64,000 nt of DNA from positions 1-64,000 of the forward strand of contig NZ_MQUA01000004.1 in the NCBI RefSeq assembly GCF_002943715.1. The letters are read 5' to 3'. This document shows, one piece after another, positions 18,955 through 28,628 of this stretch (position 1 is its first letter; each line of letters opens with the position of its first letter). Under the pieces are notes generated by a model. The model ran no database searches and was not told the origin of the DNA. It worked only from the letters and a program-made list of their open reading frames with translations. The translations under genes were made by a program, and so were the position numbers. This stretch comes from Polaribacter filamentus (GTDB lineage: Bacteria > Bacteroidota > Bacteroidia > Flavobacteriales > Flavobacteriaceae).

Positions 18955-21464
18955 ATGGCAAAGAATTTAGTAATAGTAGAGTCACCAGCAAAAGCAAAAA
19001 CCATCGAAAAATTTCTTGGAAAAGATTTTCAAGTTGAATCAAGTTTTGGTCATATTGCAGACTTACCATCCAAAGAATTAGGTATTGATGTTGATGGAGA
19101 CTTTAGTCCAACATATATAGTTTCTGATGATAAAAAAGCATTGGTAAAAAACTAAAAGCATTAGCTAAAAAGGCAGATACAGTATGGTTAGCGAGTGATG
19201 AGGATAGAGAAGGAGAGGCGATTGCTTGGCATTTAAAAGAACAATTAAATTTAAAAGAAGCGAACACAAAGCGTATCGTTTTTCACGAAATCACAAAGAA
19301 AGCCATTTTAAAAGCAGTTGAGAATCCTAGAGATATCGACTATAATATGGTAAACGCACAACAAGCGAGAAGAGTTTTAGATCGAATTGTTGGGTATGAG
19401 TTATCTCCCGTTTTATGGCGTAAAGTTAAAGGAGGTTTATCCGCAGGAAGAGTGCAATCTGTTGCTGTTCGGTTAATTGTAGAAAGAGAAAGAAGCATTC
19501 AAGATTTTAACGCAGAAACACATTATAAAGTAGTTGCAGAGTTTTCTAATAACGAAGGAGCGACTTTTAAAGCCGGAATTCCTAAAAATTTCGAAACTAA
19601 AAAAGGAGCAGAAAGTTTCTTGAACTCGTGCACAAATGCTGATTTTTCAATTGCTGAATTAACAAAAAAACCAGCAAAGAAATCACCAGCAGCACCCTTT
19701 ACAACATCAACATTACAACAAGAGGCATCCAGAAAATTAGGTTTTCCAGTAGGAAAAACAATGCAAGTTGCACAACGGTTGTATGAAGCAGGTTTAATTA
19801 CCTATATGAGAACCGATAGTGTAAATTTATCGGTGGATGCAAGAGATGAAGCTGCAGAAGAAATTACAAATTATTACGGAAAAGAATATAGCAAGCAACG
19901 TGTTTTTAAATCGAAAGTAAAGGGTGCACAAGAAGCCCATGAAGCGATTAGACCAACAAACATGAAAATGCACACGGTTGATACAGAATATGACCAAAAT
20001 AGATTGTATGATTTAATTTGGAAAAGAACCTTGGCTTCGCAAATGAGTGATGCAGAATTGGAGAGAACCAATGTGAAGATTGAGAATTCTGGAAACACAA
20101 AAATATTTACAGCGAACGGCGAAATGATAAAATTTGATGGTTTTCTAAAAGTATATTTAGAAGGTACAGATAATGAAGATGAAGAGCAAGCAGGAATGTT
20201 GCCAAATTTAAAAGTAAATCAAAATTTAGAATATACTTTTATAAATGCAACGCAGCGTTTTACAAGTCCGCCATACAGGTTTACAGAAGCATCTTTGGTT
20301 AAGCAATTAGAGGAATTGGGTATTGGTCGTCCATCAACATATGCGCCAACAATTTCTACCGTTCAGCGAAGAGGTTATGTAGAAAAAGGTGTAAATGAAG
20401 GGGTGGAAAGGGAGTATCAACAGATGATATTGTCAAATGGTGATGTAAGAAATCAGACTTTATCAGAGAAAACAGGTTCAGATAAAAATAAGTTAGTACC
20501 TACAGATATTGGGAATATTGTAAACGATTTCTTAGTTGCTAATTTTTCGAATGTTTTAGATTTTGGTTTTACAGCCAAAGTAGAAAGTTCTTTTGATGAT
20601 ATTTCTGAAGGAACAGAAAATTGGACAGAAATGATTAAAGGTTTCTACAAAAAATTCCATGATAATGTAGAGCACGTTAAAGAAAATGCAGAGAGAGAGA
20701 GTGGTGAGCGTATTTTAGGAAAACATCCAGAATCTGGAAAAATAGTGTTAGTTCGTTTGGGTAAATTTGGACCGATTGCACAAATTGGTGCTCCAGAAGA
20801 TGAAGAAAAAGTTTTTGCAAGTTTAAATAAAGATCAGAATTTAGGAACCATTACCATGGAGGAAGCCTTAGAATTGTTCTTATTGCCAAAAACTTTAGGG
20901 TTTTATGAAGGCGAAGAAGTAATTGTTTCTAATGGACGTTTTGGACCTTATATTCGATTCGGAACCATGTTTGTTTCTTTGGATAAAGGAGAAAACCCGA
21001 TGGAAGTTGATTTACCAAGAGCGCAAGAGTTAATTGTTGCAAAACAAGAAGCAGATGCGCCAATTTATCATTACGAAGAATTACCTGTACAAAAAGGGGT
21101 TGGACGTTTTGGACCTTTTTTAAAATGGAATAATATTTTTATCAATGTAAGTAAAAAGTACGATTTTGATAATCTTTCGAATGATGATATTATTGAATTA
21201 ATTGGAGCTAAAAAACAGAAAGAAATAGATAAAGTTATCCATAACTGGCAAGATGAAGGCATTCGTGTAGAAAAAGCAAGATGGGGAAGATATACCGTTC
21301 TAAAAGGAAAAATAAAAATTGAGTTGCCAAAAACAACAGAAATTGAGAAACTTTCTAAGGATGAGGCAATTGCCATGATTGAAGCCAAAACCCCAAAGAA
21401 AAAAGTTGTAAAAAAGAAAACGGCAGTTAAAAAGATAGCAAAAAAAACAGCTAAAAAGAAATAA
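18955..21464 (+). CDS. topA: DNA topoisomerase I, frame broken once
   Basis: A type IA topoisomerase that relaxes negative supercoils. The TOPRIM start NLVIVESPAKAKTIEKFLG is followed by a stop at 19153. Adding one A to the A6 run at 19146-19151 restores continuous coding through VWLASDEDREGEAIAWHL and on to the intact frame starting at 19347. The catalytic tyrosine lies in GLITYMRTDSVNLS. The C-terminus lacks Cys zinc fingers and instead has GRFGPYIRFG/GRFGPFLKW-type repeats and a Lys-rich tail, as usual in this phylum. An essential gene broken only at a homopolymer is most likely a sequence error. Confidence 0.93.
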
Positions 21465-21496
21465 AGATTTTGGTATCTTTCCACTCGCAATAAAAA

Positions 21497-22660
21497 TTGA
21501 TGAATCAAGATTTTTTAACACATGTAGAAGAAGCTGTTTTAGCGCATTTAGCCTTGCAACCGTCTCTGTGCATGGGGAATACAATTAGAGTTTATTCTGA
21601 GGAGGGAGGTTTCCCTGATTTAGAAAACGTGCAAATCGCAATTTTTGGAGTTCAAGAAGATAGAAATTCTGAAGGTAATTATGGTTGCGGAAAAAATTTG
21701 CATTTTATTAGAAAAAAATTATATCAATTATTTCCAGGAAATTGGCAAACAGAAATTGCCGATTTAGGAAATGTGCTAAAAGGAAATTCTGTTACGGATA
21801 CGTACTATGCGGTTTCAGAAATTATATCAGACTTATTAAAAAAAAATATCATTCCGATTATAATTGGTGGAGGTCAAGATATTACCTACGTAAATTATAG
21901 AGCGTATGATTCTTTGGAGCAGACGGTAAATATTACCGCTGTAGATAGCAGGTTTGATTTGGGTGATTTAGATGCTGAGTTAACATCACAATCGTATTTG
22001 AGTAAAATAATTATGCAAGAACCTAGCAACTTGTTTAATTATAGCAATGTTGGATATCAAACGTATTTTAATTCTCAAGAAGAAATACAATTGCTAGATA
22101 ATTTATTTTTTGATACTTACAGGTTAGGAAAAGCAAAAGAATTAGAAAACATTGAGCCCGCTTTTAGAAATGCAGATATTGTTTCTATAGATATTGGCGC
22201 AGTAAGGCAAAGTGAAGCTCCTGCTAATAATAATGCTTCTCCCAATGGGTTTTATGGCGAAGAAATTTGTGCTATTTCTAGATATGCCGGTATTAGTGAT
22301 AAAGTTTCGTCGTTCGGTATTTATGAGTACAATTCACAATATGATAACAATCATCAAACAGCAAATTTAATTGCACAAATGATTTGGTATTTTATTGAAG
22401 GTGTGAATTCTAGAGTAAAAGATTATCCGTTTTCGGGAAAAGAAAACTATCAGAAATTTACCGTTATTTTAGAGGATGATGATCCTTTGGTGTTTTATAA
22501 AAGTAATAAAACAGGACGATGGTGGATTGAGATAAATATTTTATCAGATAATAAATACAAAAGACATGCGTTAATACCGTGTACATACAAAGATTACCAA
22601 GAAGCAACAAAGCAGATTATACCAGATAGATGGTACAATGCAATGAGGAAAATGCTTTAA
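21497..22660 (+). CDS. Arginase/formimidoylglutamase-fold protein with degenerate metal site
   Basis: A 387-residue member of the ureohydrolase (arginase/agmatinase/formimidoylglutamase) superfamily by fold motifs. The manganese ligands are partly lost. The GGDHS loop reads GGGQDI (His to Gln), DAHxD reads DSRFD (His to Arg) and SxDxD reads SIDIG (second Asp to Gly). Half of the six ligands are therefore missing, and catalysis by the normal mechanism is doubtful. Such proteins are often annotated as formimidoylglutamase in flavobacteria. It lies between topA and gldK in the same direction, so a non-enzymatic role tied to the Gld machinery is possible but speculative. Confidence 0.8.
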   Translation: MMNQDFLTHVEEAVLAHLALQPSLCMGNTIRVYSEEGGFPDLENVQIAIFGVQEDRNSEGNYGCGKNLHFIRKKLYQLFPGNWQTEIADLGNVLKGNSVTDTYYAVSEIISDLLKKNIIPIIIGGGQDITYVNYRAYDSLEQTVNITAVDSRFDLGDLDAELTSQSYLSKIIMQEPSNLFNYSNVGYQTYFNSQEEIQLLDNLFFDTYRLGKAKELENIEPAFRNADIVSIDIGAVRQSEAPANNNASPNGFYGEEICAISRYAGISDKVSSFGIYEYNSQYDNNHQTANLIAQMIWYFIEGVNSRVKDYPFSGKENYQKFTVILEDDDPLVFYKSNKTGRWWIEINILSDNKYKRHALIPCTYKDYQEATKQIIPDRWYNAMRKML

Positions 22661-22764
22661 TAAAATAAATAGTAAAAAATAGTACGTTAAAAACAACTTC
22701 AAGATTGTTTTTTAGCAAAAAAAATAATAGGTTTACGAACTTTTAGTAAAGACAAAAATAAAAT

Positions 22765-24126
22765 ATGAAGAAAGCAGCAATATTTGCACTTTTAATAGCC
22801 GTTTTTTACAGTTGTGGTTCTAATGATAGAGGAGAATTAGTAGGTGTAAAATCTAAGAAAAAATGGTTCGCAGAAAAACCTTACGGAATGGTGTTAATTC
22901 CAGGTGGTTCTTTTACAATGGGAAAACAAGATGAAGATATTGTAGGTACTATAAATACGCCCACAAAAACAGTTACTGTGAGTCCTTATTTTATGGATGA
23001 AACCGAAATCACAAACAACGAATATAAAGAATTTGTCTTTTGGGTTAGAGATTCTATCGTAAGAACAAAATTAGCTTATCAAGCAGAGTTTGCTGGTTTA
23101 GGAGCTACTCCAGATGCAAATGGAAATATACCTTCTGGCGGAATTCAGAATTATAAATTTAAAGATACAGTTGCAAATGCTACACCATATCAAAAATATA
23201 TGTATGATAACTATTACAGTTTTGATACGATCCAAGCATTAGACTGGAGTGAAGAAATTATTTGGAAAACAGAAGATTTTCCAGATGTGGACTATGTAGA
23301 AGTAATGGATACTTTATTTATTAGTAAAGACAATTCTATAGATGGTCTTAGAACTTTTAATACAAAGTATTTAAAATATAAATATTCTTGGTTTGATATA
23401 GATAACGCTGCAAGAAAAGGTGGTAATAGAAAAGATTTTGTACAAACAGAAGTTTTGAACGTATATCCAGATACTACAGTTTGGGTTAAAGATTTTAATT
23501 ATTCTTATAATGACCCGATGCATCAAGATTATTTTTATCATCAATCTTACGGAGATTATCCTGTTGTTGGTGTTACTTGGGGACAAGCGAATGCATTTTG
23601 TAATTGGAGAACAAAAAAGAAGAATATTTATTTATTAGGAAAGAAAAATGTAACTCAGGTTCCAGATTTTAGATTGCCTATAGAGGCAGAATGGGAATAT
23701 GCAGCAAGAGGTGGTTTAGATTTTGCAACCTATCCTTGGGGAACAGGAAGTACTACAAGTGACAGGGGTTGCTTCTTAGCAAACTTTAAACCTGTAAGAG
23801 GAAATTATGCAGTAGATGGCGCTTTGTATACAATGGAAGCAAAATCATTTAATGCGAATGATTATGGACTTTATAATATGGCTGGGAACGTTTCTGAATG
23901 GACAAATACAGCGTATAATTTATCTTCGTACTACATGGCTTCTACCATGAATCCTAACGTAGAGGATAGAAAAAACAAAAGAAAAATTATTAGAGGAGGT
24001 TCTTGGAAAGATGTAGCATATTATTTAGAAGTTGCTTCTAGAGATTATGAATATGCAGATACAGCAAGAAGTTACATTGGTTTTAGAACCGTTCAAAATT
24101 ACATTGGTACAACAAACAAGAAATAA
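22765..24126 (+). CDS. gldK: Gliding motility / T9SS lipoprotein GldK
   Basis: An outer-membrane lipoprotein that with GldN forms the periplasmic ring of the type IX secretion system. The signal ends at a lipobox (FYSCG, Cys17). The rest is a formylglycine-generating-enzyme-like (sulfatase-modifying) domain: GMVLIPGGSFTMGKQDED, MDETEITNNEYKEFV, LPIEAEWEYAARGG, YGLYNMAGNVSEWT and RGGSWKD. The 453 residues are typical. It is the first gene of gldK-L-M-N, with short gaps of 27, 42 and 16 bases between members. Confidence 0.96.
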   Translation: MKKAAIFALLIAVFYSCGSNDRGELVGVKSKKKWFAEKPYGMVLIPGGSFTMGKQDEDIVGTINTPTKTVTVSPYFMDETEITNNEYKEFVFWVRDSIVRTKLAYQAEFAGLGATPDANGNIPSGGIQNYKFKDTVANATPYQKYMYDNYYSFDTIQALDWSEEIIWKTEDFPDVDYVEVMDTLFISKDNSIDGLRTFNTKYLKYKYSWFDIDNAARKGGNRKDFVQTEVLNVYPDTTVWVKDFNYSYNDPMHQDYFYHQSYGDYPVVGVTWGQANAFCNWRTKKKNIYLLGKKNVTQVPDFRLPIEAEWEYAARGGLDFATYPWGTGSTTSDRGCFLANFKPVRGNYAVDGALYTMEAKSFNANDYGLYNMAGNVSEWTNTAYNLSSYYMASTMNPNVEDRKNKRKIIRGGSWKDVAYYLEVASRDYEYADTARSYIGFRTVQNYIGTTNKK

Positions 24127-24153
24127 TAAAAAAACAAAATAATTTAAAAGAAA

Positions 24154-24789
24154 ATGGCACAGTCAAGATCATACAAAAAAACAATGAATTTCTTATATGG
24201 GATGGGAGCAGCAGTAGTAATTGTTGGCGCTTTATTTAAAATTCAGCATATTACAATTGGGCCACTTACGGGAGGATTAATGTTAACAATTGGGTTATTA
24301 GTAGAAGCATTTATTTTTGCAATTTCAGCATTTGATACTCCAGAAGACGAATTTGATTGGACAAAAGTATATCCAGAGTTAAGTCAAGAAGGATTTTCAT
24401 CAGAAGCTAAATTAGGTACAGATGGTTTATTATCTCAAAAGTTAGATGCTTTATTACAAGAGGCTAAAATAGATTCTACTTTAATGGAAAGTTTAGGAAC
24501 TAGTATGAAAAATTTTCAAGGAGCTGCAGAGGGATTGTCTGCCGCATCAGAATCTATTTCATCAACAAATAAATACAATGAGCAAGTTTCCTTAGCAGCT
24601 GTGCATATGGAATCTTTAAACGGGTTGTATAAAGTTCAAGTAGAAAACTCAAGTAAACAAGAAGCGTTAAATACGGCTGTTGTAGAAAATACAGAAAGAT
24701 TAAAAGAACAAATGGAATCTTTAGCAAAAAACTTATCTTCTTTAAACGGAGTTTACGGGAATATGCTTTCTGCAATGTCAAGTAAATAA
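24154..24789 (+). CDS. gldL: Gliding motility / T9SS motor protein GldL
   Basis: An inner-membrane stator of the proton-driven GldLM motor, 211 residues. The N-terminal region has two membrane helices (about residues 11-30 and 40-62) with the conserved GMGAAVVIVGALFKIQH and TIGLLVEAFIFAISAF. A cytoplasmic tail follows, with coiled-coil-like segments. It lies between gldK and gldM. Intact. Confidence 0.96.
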   Translation: MAQSRSYKKTMNFLYGMGAAVVIVGALFKIQHITIGPLTGGLMLTIGLLVEAFIFAISAFDTPEDEFDWTKVYPELSQEGFSSEAKLGTDGLLSQKLDALLQEAKIDSTLMESLGTSMKNFQGAAEGLSAASESISSTNKYNEQVSLAAVHMESLNGLYKVQVENSSKQEALNTAVVENTERLKEQMESLAKNLSSLNGVYGNMLSAMSSK

Positions 24790-24831
24790 TTAGTTAAATA
24801 ATTTGAATAACCTAAAAACTAATTAGAAAAT

Positions 24832-26358
24832 ATGGCTGGAGGAAAAATGTCTGCAAGACAAAAGATGATTAACTTAATGTATCTTGTATTTATTGCTATG
24901 TTAGCAATGAATATGAGTAAAGAAGTTTTAAGTGCTTTTGGTTTTATGAATGAAAAGTTAGAAACTAATAATGTTTCAACTACAGAAAAAAATAATCGAG
25001 CTTATGAAAATTTAGCAACTAAAGCGGCAGAGCAAGCTGCAAAATTTGATAAGTTAAATAAACAAGCATTACAAATTAAAAAATATTCTTCTGAATTTTA
25101 TAGTTATTTAGATGATTTAAAGTTAAAAATGACTGCGGACGTAGAAGATAAAAAAGATTACGAATCTATGGATAAAACTGACTTTTTAGATACTCATTTT
25201 TTTAAGGGAGATACGTATACAAAAAAAGGACAAGAGTTTTTAGACAAGATCAATGGGTATAGAGAGAATGTAAATGCGGAGTTAGGTGCGGGAAATAAGT
25301 TTGAGTCTTTAATAAATAATAGATTTAATACAAACGAAGAAACGGATTCAGATGGTAAAACTGTTGCATGGTTAAAATATAGATATGAAGGTTTTCCTTT
25401 AATAGCCTCCATAACAAACTTATCACAAATGCAAGCTGATATTAAGAACTCAGAAAGCGAAATTTTAAATTCTTTGTTAGGTGGAAAATTAGAAGAATCG
25501 TTGTCATTAAACAACTATAAAGGGATTGTAGCGCTTGATAAAAACGCATATTTTGCGGGTGAGAAAGTTACTGGTAAAATAGTTTTAGGACGTTATGATG
25601 CAACAATGGTTCCTGATAATGTAATCTTGAATGGTCAAAATTATAAGAATATAGAATCTGGTCAAGTAATTATAGATATGCCTGCAGGTACTATTGGTAA
25701 TCATGACATTAAGGGAAAAATAACCTTTACGCAAGATAGTAAACCGGTTGAGGTTCCTTTTGAGAGTTCTTATTCTGTAATTCCAGAACCCGGCGATGCT
25801 GTAGTTTCTGCCGATAAAATGAATGTAGTTTATAGAGGTTTAGATAATCCTATATCGGTGTCTTTGCCTGGCGTAAGTGATAATAACTTAAAGGTTTTAG
25901 CAACAGGCGGTAATTTATCTGGTAATAACGGTAAATACAGTATCAAACCAGGTGAAGGAGGTATTGCAACTATTATTGTTAGTGCAACATTAAGTAGTGG
26001 TAAAACTGTAAATTCTAAAGCAACTTTTAGAATTAAAGATATACCAGCAGCAATGGGTTCTGTTCGAGATCAATATGGAATCGTTAGAATGCCAAAATCT
26101 GGTTTAGCGAATTCACCAATTTCTGCAGGTTTGCCAGATTTTGAGTTCGATTTAAATATTACTGTACAAGGCTTTAAAATTAAAGTGCCTGGAGAGTTAA
26201 CGATTATTGTTGAAGGAACGACTTTGAGTGCAGCAGCTAAAAAAGTTTTAGACAAAGCACAAAGAGGCGATATTATTAATATCTATGATATTAGAGCAAC
26301 TGCAAATGGTTATAACCTTAAACAAGTTTTACCGGTAAGTATAGAGTTAACTAATTAG
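24832..26358 (+). CDS. gldM: Gliding motility / T9SS motor protein GldM
   Basis: The rotor-linked half of the GldLM motor, 508 residues. It has one N-terminal membrane helix (MINLMYLVFIAMLAMNMSKE), then a long periplasmic region of four domains that reaches to the GldKN ring. Recognisable family sequences include VLSAFGFMNEKLE, the middle YRGLDNPISVSLPG and the C-terminal GSVRDQYGIVRMPKSG. It stands in normal order after gldL. Intact. Confidence 0.96.
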   Translation: MAGGKMSARQKMINLMYLVFIAMLAMNMSKEVLSAFGFMNEKLETNNVSTTEKNNRAYENLATKAAEQAAKFDKLNKQALQIKKYSSEFYSYLDDLKLKMTADVEDKKDYESMDKTDFLDTHFFKGDTYTKKGQEFLDKINGYRENVNAELGAGNKFESLINNRFNTNEETDSDGKTVAWLKYRYEGFPLIASITNLSQMQADIKNSESEILNSLLGGKLEESLSLNNYKGIVALDKNAYFAGEKVTGKIVLGRYDATMVPDNVILNGQNYKNIESGQVIIDMPAGTIGNHDIKGKITFTQDSKPVEVPFESSYSVIPEPGDAVVSADKMNVVYRGLDNPISVSLPGVSDNNLKVLATGGNLSGNNGKYSIKPGEGGIATIIVSATLSSGKTVNSKATFRIKDIPAAMGSVRDQYGIVRMPKSGLANSPISAGLPDFEFDLNITVQGFKIKVPGELTIIVEGTTLSAAAKKVLDKAQRGDIINIYDIRATANGYNLKQVLPVSIELTN

Positions 26359-26374
26359 CATTAAAAATTAGATT

Positions 26375-27229
26375 ATGAATAGAAACTTTTTAATATTATT
26401 TTTTACTTTTTTAACATCTGGTCTCGTAAATGCGCAAGTTAATTTACTAAATGCAAAATCAGTTGACCAAATTGGTAAAGAAAGCTTGCAACAATTAGCC
26501 GCAGATAATGATGGGCCAATTCCTTACGGATATGTAGATGATAGAGATATAATGTGGTCTAAAGTGGTTTGGGAGTTTGTAGATTTAAATCAAAAAATAA
26601 ATTTACCGTATTATTTTCCAATAGATACTACAAATATTTCCTCTTCAAGAAGGTCATTATTTGATACGTTGTTAAGAGGAATTAAACAAGGTGAAATTAA
26701 AGAAGCATATTCAGATTCTTTTTTTACATCAAAAATGACACAAGAAGAAATTAAATCTCGTTTGGTAAATGTACGTACGCAAAATGGATATGAAGATACG
26801 TATAGAGTTCAATCACAAGATATTGGAGGATATATGTTAAAAGGGATGTGGTATTTTGACAAGCGTCAAGGAGAGATGAAATACAGATTATTGGCAATAG
26901 CGCCAATGGGAAAAGATGTACAAACAATTGGTGCAGAAGGTATTGAAGATGAAAAGTTGTTTGAGTTATTTTGGATTTTCTTTCCAACAGCAAGAGAAAC
27001 CCTGCATGATTCAAAAGTGTTTAATCCAGACAATGCATCCTATCCAATTTCGTACGATCACTTATTAAATGCTCGAAGGTTTAGCTCGGTAATTGTGAGA
27101 GAAGAAAATATTTATGGCAATAGAGCCATCGAAGAGTATGTTCGTGGCAATTCTTTATTCCAGCTTTTAGAGGCAGATAAGATTAAAGAAGACATTAGAA
27201 ATAGAGAAATTGATATGTGGAGTTATTAA
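26375..27229 (+). CDS. gldN: Gliding motility / T9SS ring protein GldN
   Basis: A periplasmic protein that pairs with GldK in the T9SS ring, 284 residues. It has a signal peptide (residues 1-20, ending VNAQ). It shows the conserved IPYGYVDDRDIMWSKVVWE, YRLLAIAPMGKD and LFWIFFPTARETL. It ends the gldKLMN operon and is followed within 25 bases by a strong terminator. Confidence 0.96.
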   Translation: MNRNFLILFFTFLTSGLVNAQVNLLNAKSVDQIGKESLQQLAADNDGPIPYGYVDDRDIMWSKVVWEFVDLNQKINLPYYFPIDTTNISSSRRSLFDTLLRGIKQGEIKEAYSDSFFTSKMTQEEIKSRLVNVRTQNGYEDTYRVQSQDIGGYMLKGMWYFDKRQGEMKYRLLAIAPMGKDVQTIGAEGIEDEKLFELFWIFFPTARETLHDSKVFNPDNASYPISYDHLLNARRFSSVIVREENIYGNRAIEEYVRGNSLFQLLEADKIKEDIRNREIDMWSY

Positions 27230-27251
27230 TTCGCATTCAAAAATTATCATA

Positions 27252-27277
27252 AAAACGTTTACGAAAGTAAGCGTTTT
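27252..27277 (+). terminator. Rho-independent terminator of the gldKLMN operon
   Basis: An 11-base stem (aaaacgtttac with gtaagcgtttt, one G-U pair) with a GAAA tetraloop and a following T run to 27281. Confidence 0.85.
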
Positions 27278-27443
27278 TTTTATTTGAAGACATTTCCTGT
27301 TTTGACTTTTCGCTTTCTGCAAAAAATCAGAAGAAGAAAAAGAAGGCAAACCTATAGCTCACCTTGGGCTAAAGGAAAGGTTCAAACAGGGCTAAAATTA
27401 TTTGAAGTTCACAGAAAACTGATAGTTTTAATGAAAACTTAAG

Positions 27444-27451
27444 TATTTTTG
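27444..27451 (+). promoter_or_regulatory. -7 element immediately before the FAD oxidoreductase start
   Basis: The sequence tatttttg fits TAnnTTTG and ends only 5 bases before the ATG at 27456. Transcription would start at or next to the initiation codon, which suggests a leaderless mRNA. No -33 TTG was found at the usual spacing. Confidence 0.4.
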
Positions 27452-27455
27452 CAAC

Positions 27456-28496
27456 ATGAAAGTAGATTATATTATTGTTGGTTTAGGTTTAGCAGGTTTA
27501 GCTTTTGCAGAAGAATTACTAGCCGCAAACAAAACTTTTATAGTTTTTGAAGACGATTCCCAAACATCTTCTTTAGTTGCTGGTGGAGTTTATAATCCTG
27601 TTATCTTAAAACGATTTACACCAGTTTGGAACGCTAAAGAACAATTAGAAGTGGCGCTTCCTTTTTATCAGAAATTAGAAGAAAAGTTTACTATAAAGTT
27701 TGATGAAAAGTTTCTAATCAAAAAAGTCTTTAAATCGATTGAAGATCAAAATAATTGGTTTGAAGCTACGGATAAGCCCTTGTTATCGGCCTATTTAGAT
27801 CCTAAAATAGACAATCAAAAAAGAAAAGGGGTTATTGCTGATTTTGGTTTCGGAAATGTAAAAGAAGCCGGTAGAATTGATACAAAGCATCTTGTAGAGG
27901 TATACAGAGAATATTTAAAAACAGAAAAGAAAATTCAATTTGAAAAGTTTGAACATCAGCAAATAAAGTTCAGAAAAGACCATTTAGAATACAAAGATAT
28001 TAATACAGATAGAATTGTTTTCTGTGAAGGATTCGGAATGACTAAAAATCTATTTTTTAATTATTTGCCTTTAAATGAGGTGAAAGGGGAATTGATTATA
28101 ATTCACGCTCCGCAGTTAGAAATCGACTTTTTAATAAAATCAACCTTATTTGTGCTTCCTTTAGGAGATCATTTATATAAAGTAGGTGCAACCTTTAATT
28201 GGAGTGATAAAACTTCAAATCCATCCGAAGAAGGAAAAAGCGAATTGGTTGAAAAATTGAAAAAAGTACTTAATGTTCCGTATAAAATTATAGAACAAAC
28301 TGCAGGAATAAGGCCAACGGTTAGAGATAGAAGGCCATTAGTAGGTATGCATCCGGCATACAATAGGCTGGCTATTTTGAATGGTTTAGGAACACGAGGA
28401 GTTATGATTGCACCAACGGTAGCCAAACAACTTTTTAACAATTTAGAAAATGATAAAAAATTAGATTCAGAAATTGATATTAAAAGGTTTGAATAA
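27456..28496 (+). CDS. FAD-dependent oxidoreductase (DadA/GlpO-like fold)
   Basis: 346 residues. The N-terminal FAD-binding Rossmann motif is YIIVGLGLAGLAFAEELL, with the acidic residue of the second strand at IVFEDD, and it continues into a DAO-type domain. The C-terminal part contains AGIRPTVRDRRPLVG and LAILNGLGTRGVMIAP, the typical second FAD contact. The substrate is unknown. The gene follows the gld operon after a terminator. In related genomes, as I recall, it is followed by DUF983 and ABC-F genes; here about 12.4 kb separates them. Confidence 0.85.
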   Translation: MKVDYIIVGLGLAGLAFAEELLAANKTFIVFEDDSQTSSLVAGGVYNPVILKRFTPVWNAKEQLEVALPFYQKLEEKFTIKFDEKFLIKKVFKSIEDQNNWFEATDKPLLSAYLDPKIDNQKRKGVIADFGFGNVKEAGRIDTKHLVEVYREYLKTEKKIQFEKFEHQQIKFRKDHLEYKDINTDRIVFCEGFGMTKNLFFNYLPLNEVKGELIIIHAPQLEIDFLIKSTLFVLPLGDHLYKVGATFNWSDKTSNPSEEGKSELVEKLKKVLNVPYKIIEQTAGIRPTVRDRRPLVGMHPAYNRLAILNGLGTRGVMIAPTVAKQLFNNLENDKKLDSEIDIKRFE

Positions 28497-28497
28497 A

Positions 28498-28570
28498 GTT
28501 CTTCTTTTTGACCTTCTTTTTCAAACTCAATAAACATATTTATCCAAAGTACTCTAGATAGTCGAAGTGT
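28498..28570 (-). pseudogene. Remnant of the 3' end of a DUF983 gene
   Basis: Read on the minus strand this stretch gives LRLSRVLWINMFIEFEKEG, which matches the C-terminus of the intact DUF983 protein at 40976-41353 (LRLSRIIWINMFVSFEE). The DNA is also similar (shared aaacat-tttatccaaa and tctagata blocks). No upstream DUF983 sequence remains. Together with the intact copy it flanks the MORN/SprB/SprF segment. Confidence 0.55.
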
Positions 28571-28573
28571 TGA

Positions 28574-28607
28574 AATAAAATCTAATTATTTATCAGTAGA
28601 TTTTATT
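28574..28607. terminator. AT-rich inverted repeat, possible terminator
   Basis: Exact 11-base arms aataaaatcta (28574-28584) and tagattttatt (28597-28607) with a 12-base loop, located between the oxidoreductase and the MORN remnant. Low GC makes termination strength uncertain. Confidence 0.45.
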
Positions 28608-28628
28608 ATTTATAAAAATTGCAGTTTA

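Noticed and set aside
24554..24781. Minus-strand ORF over gldL
   Set aside because: Antisense to a well-established gene; amino-acid composition is typical of a shadow.
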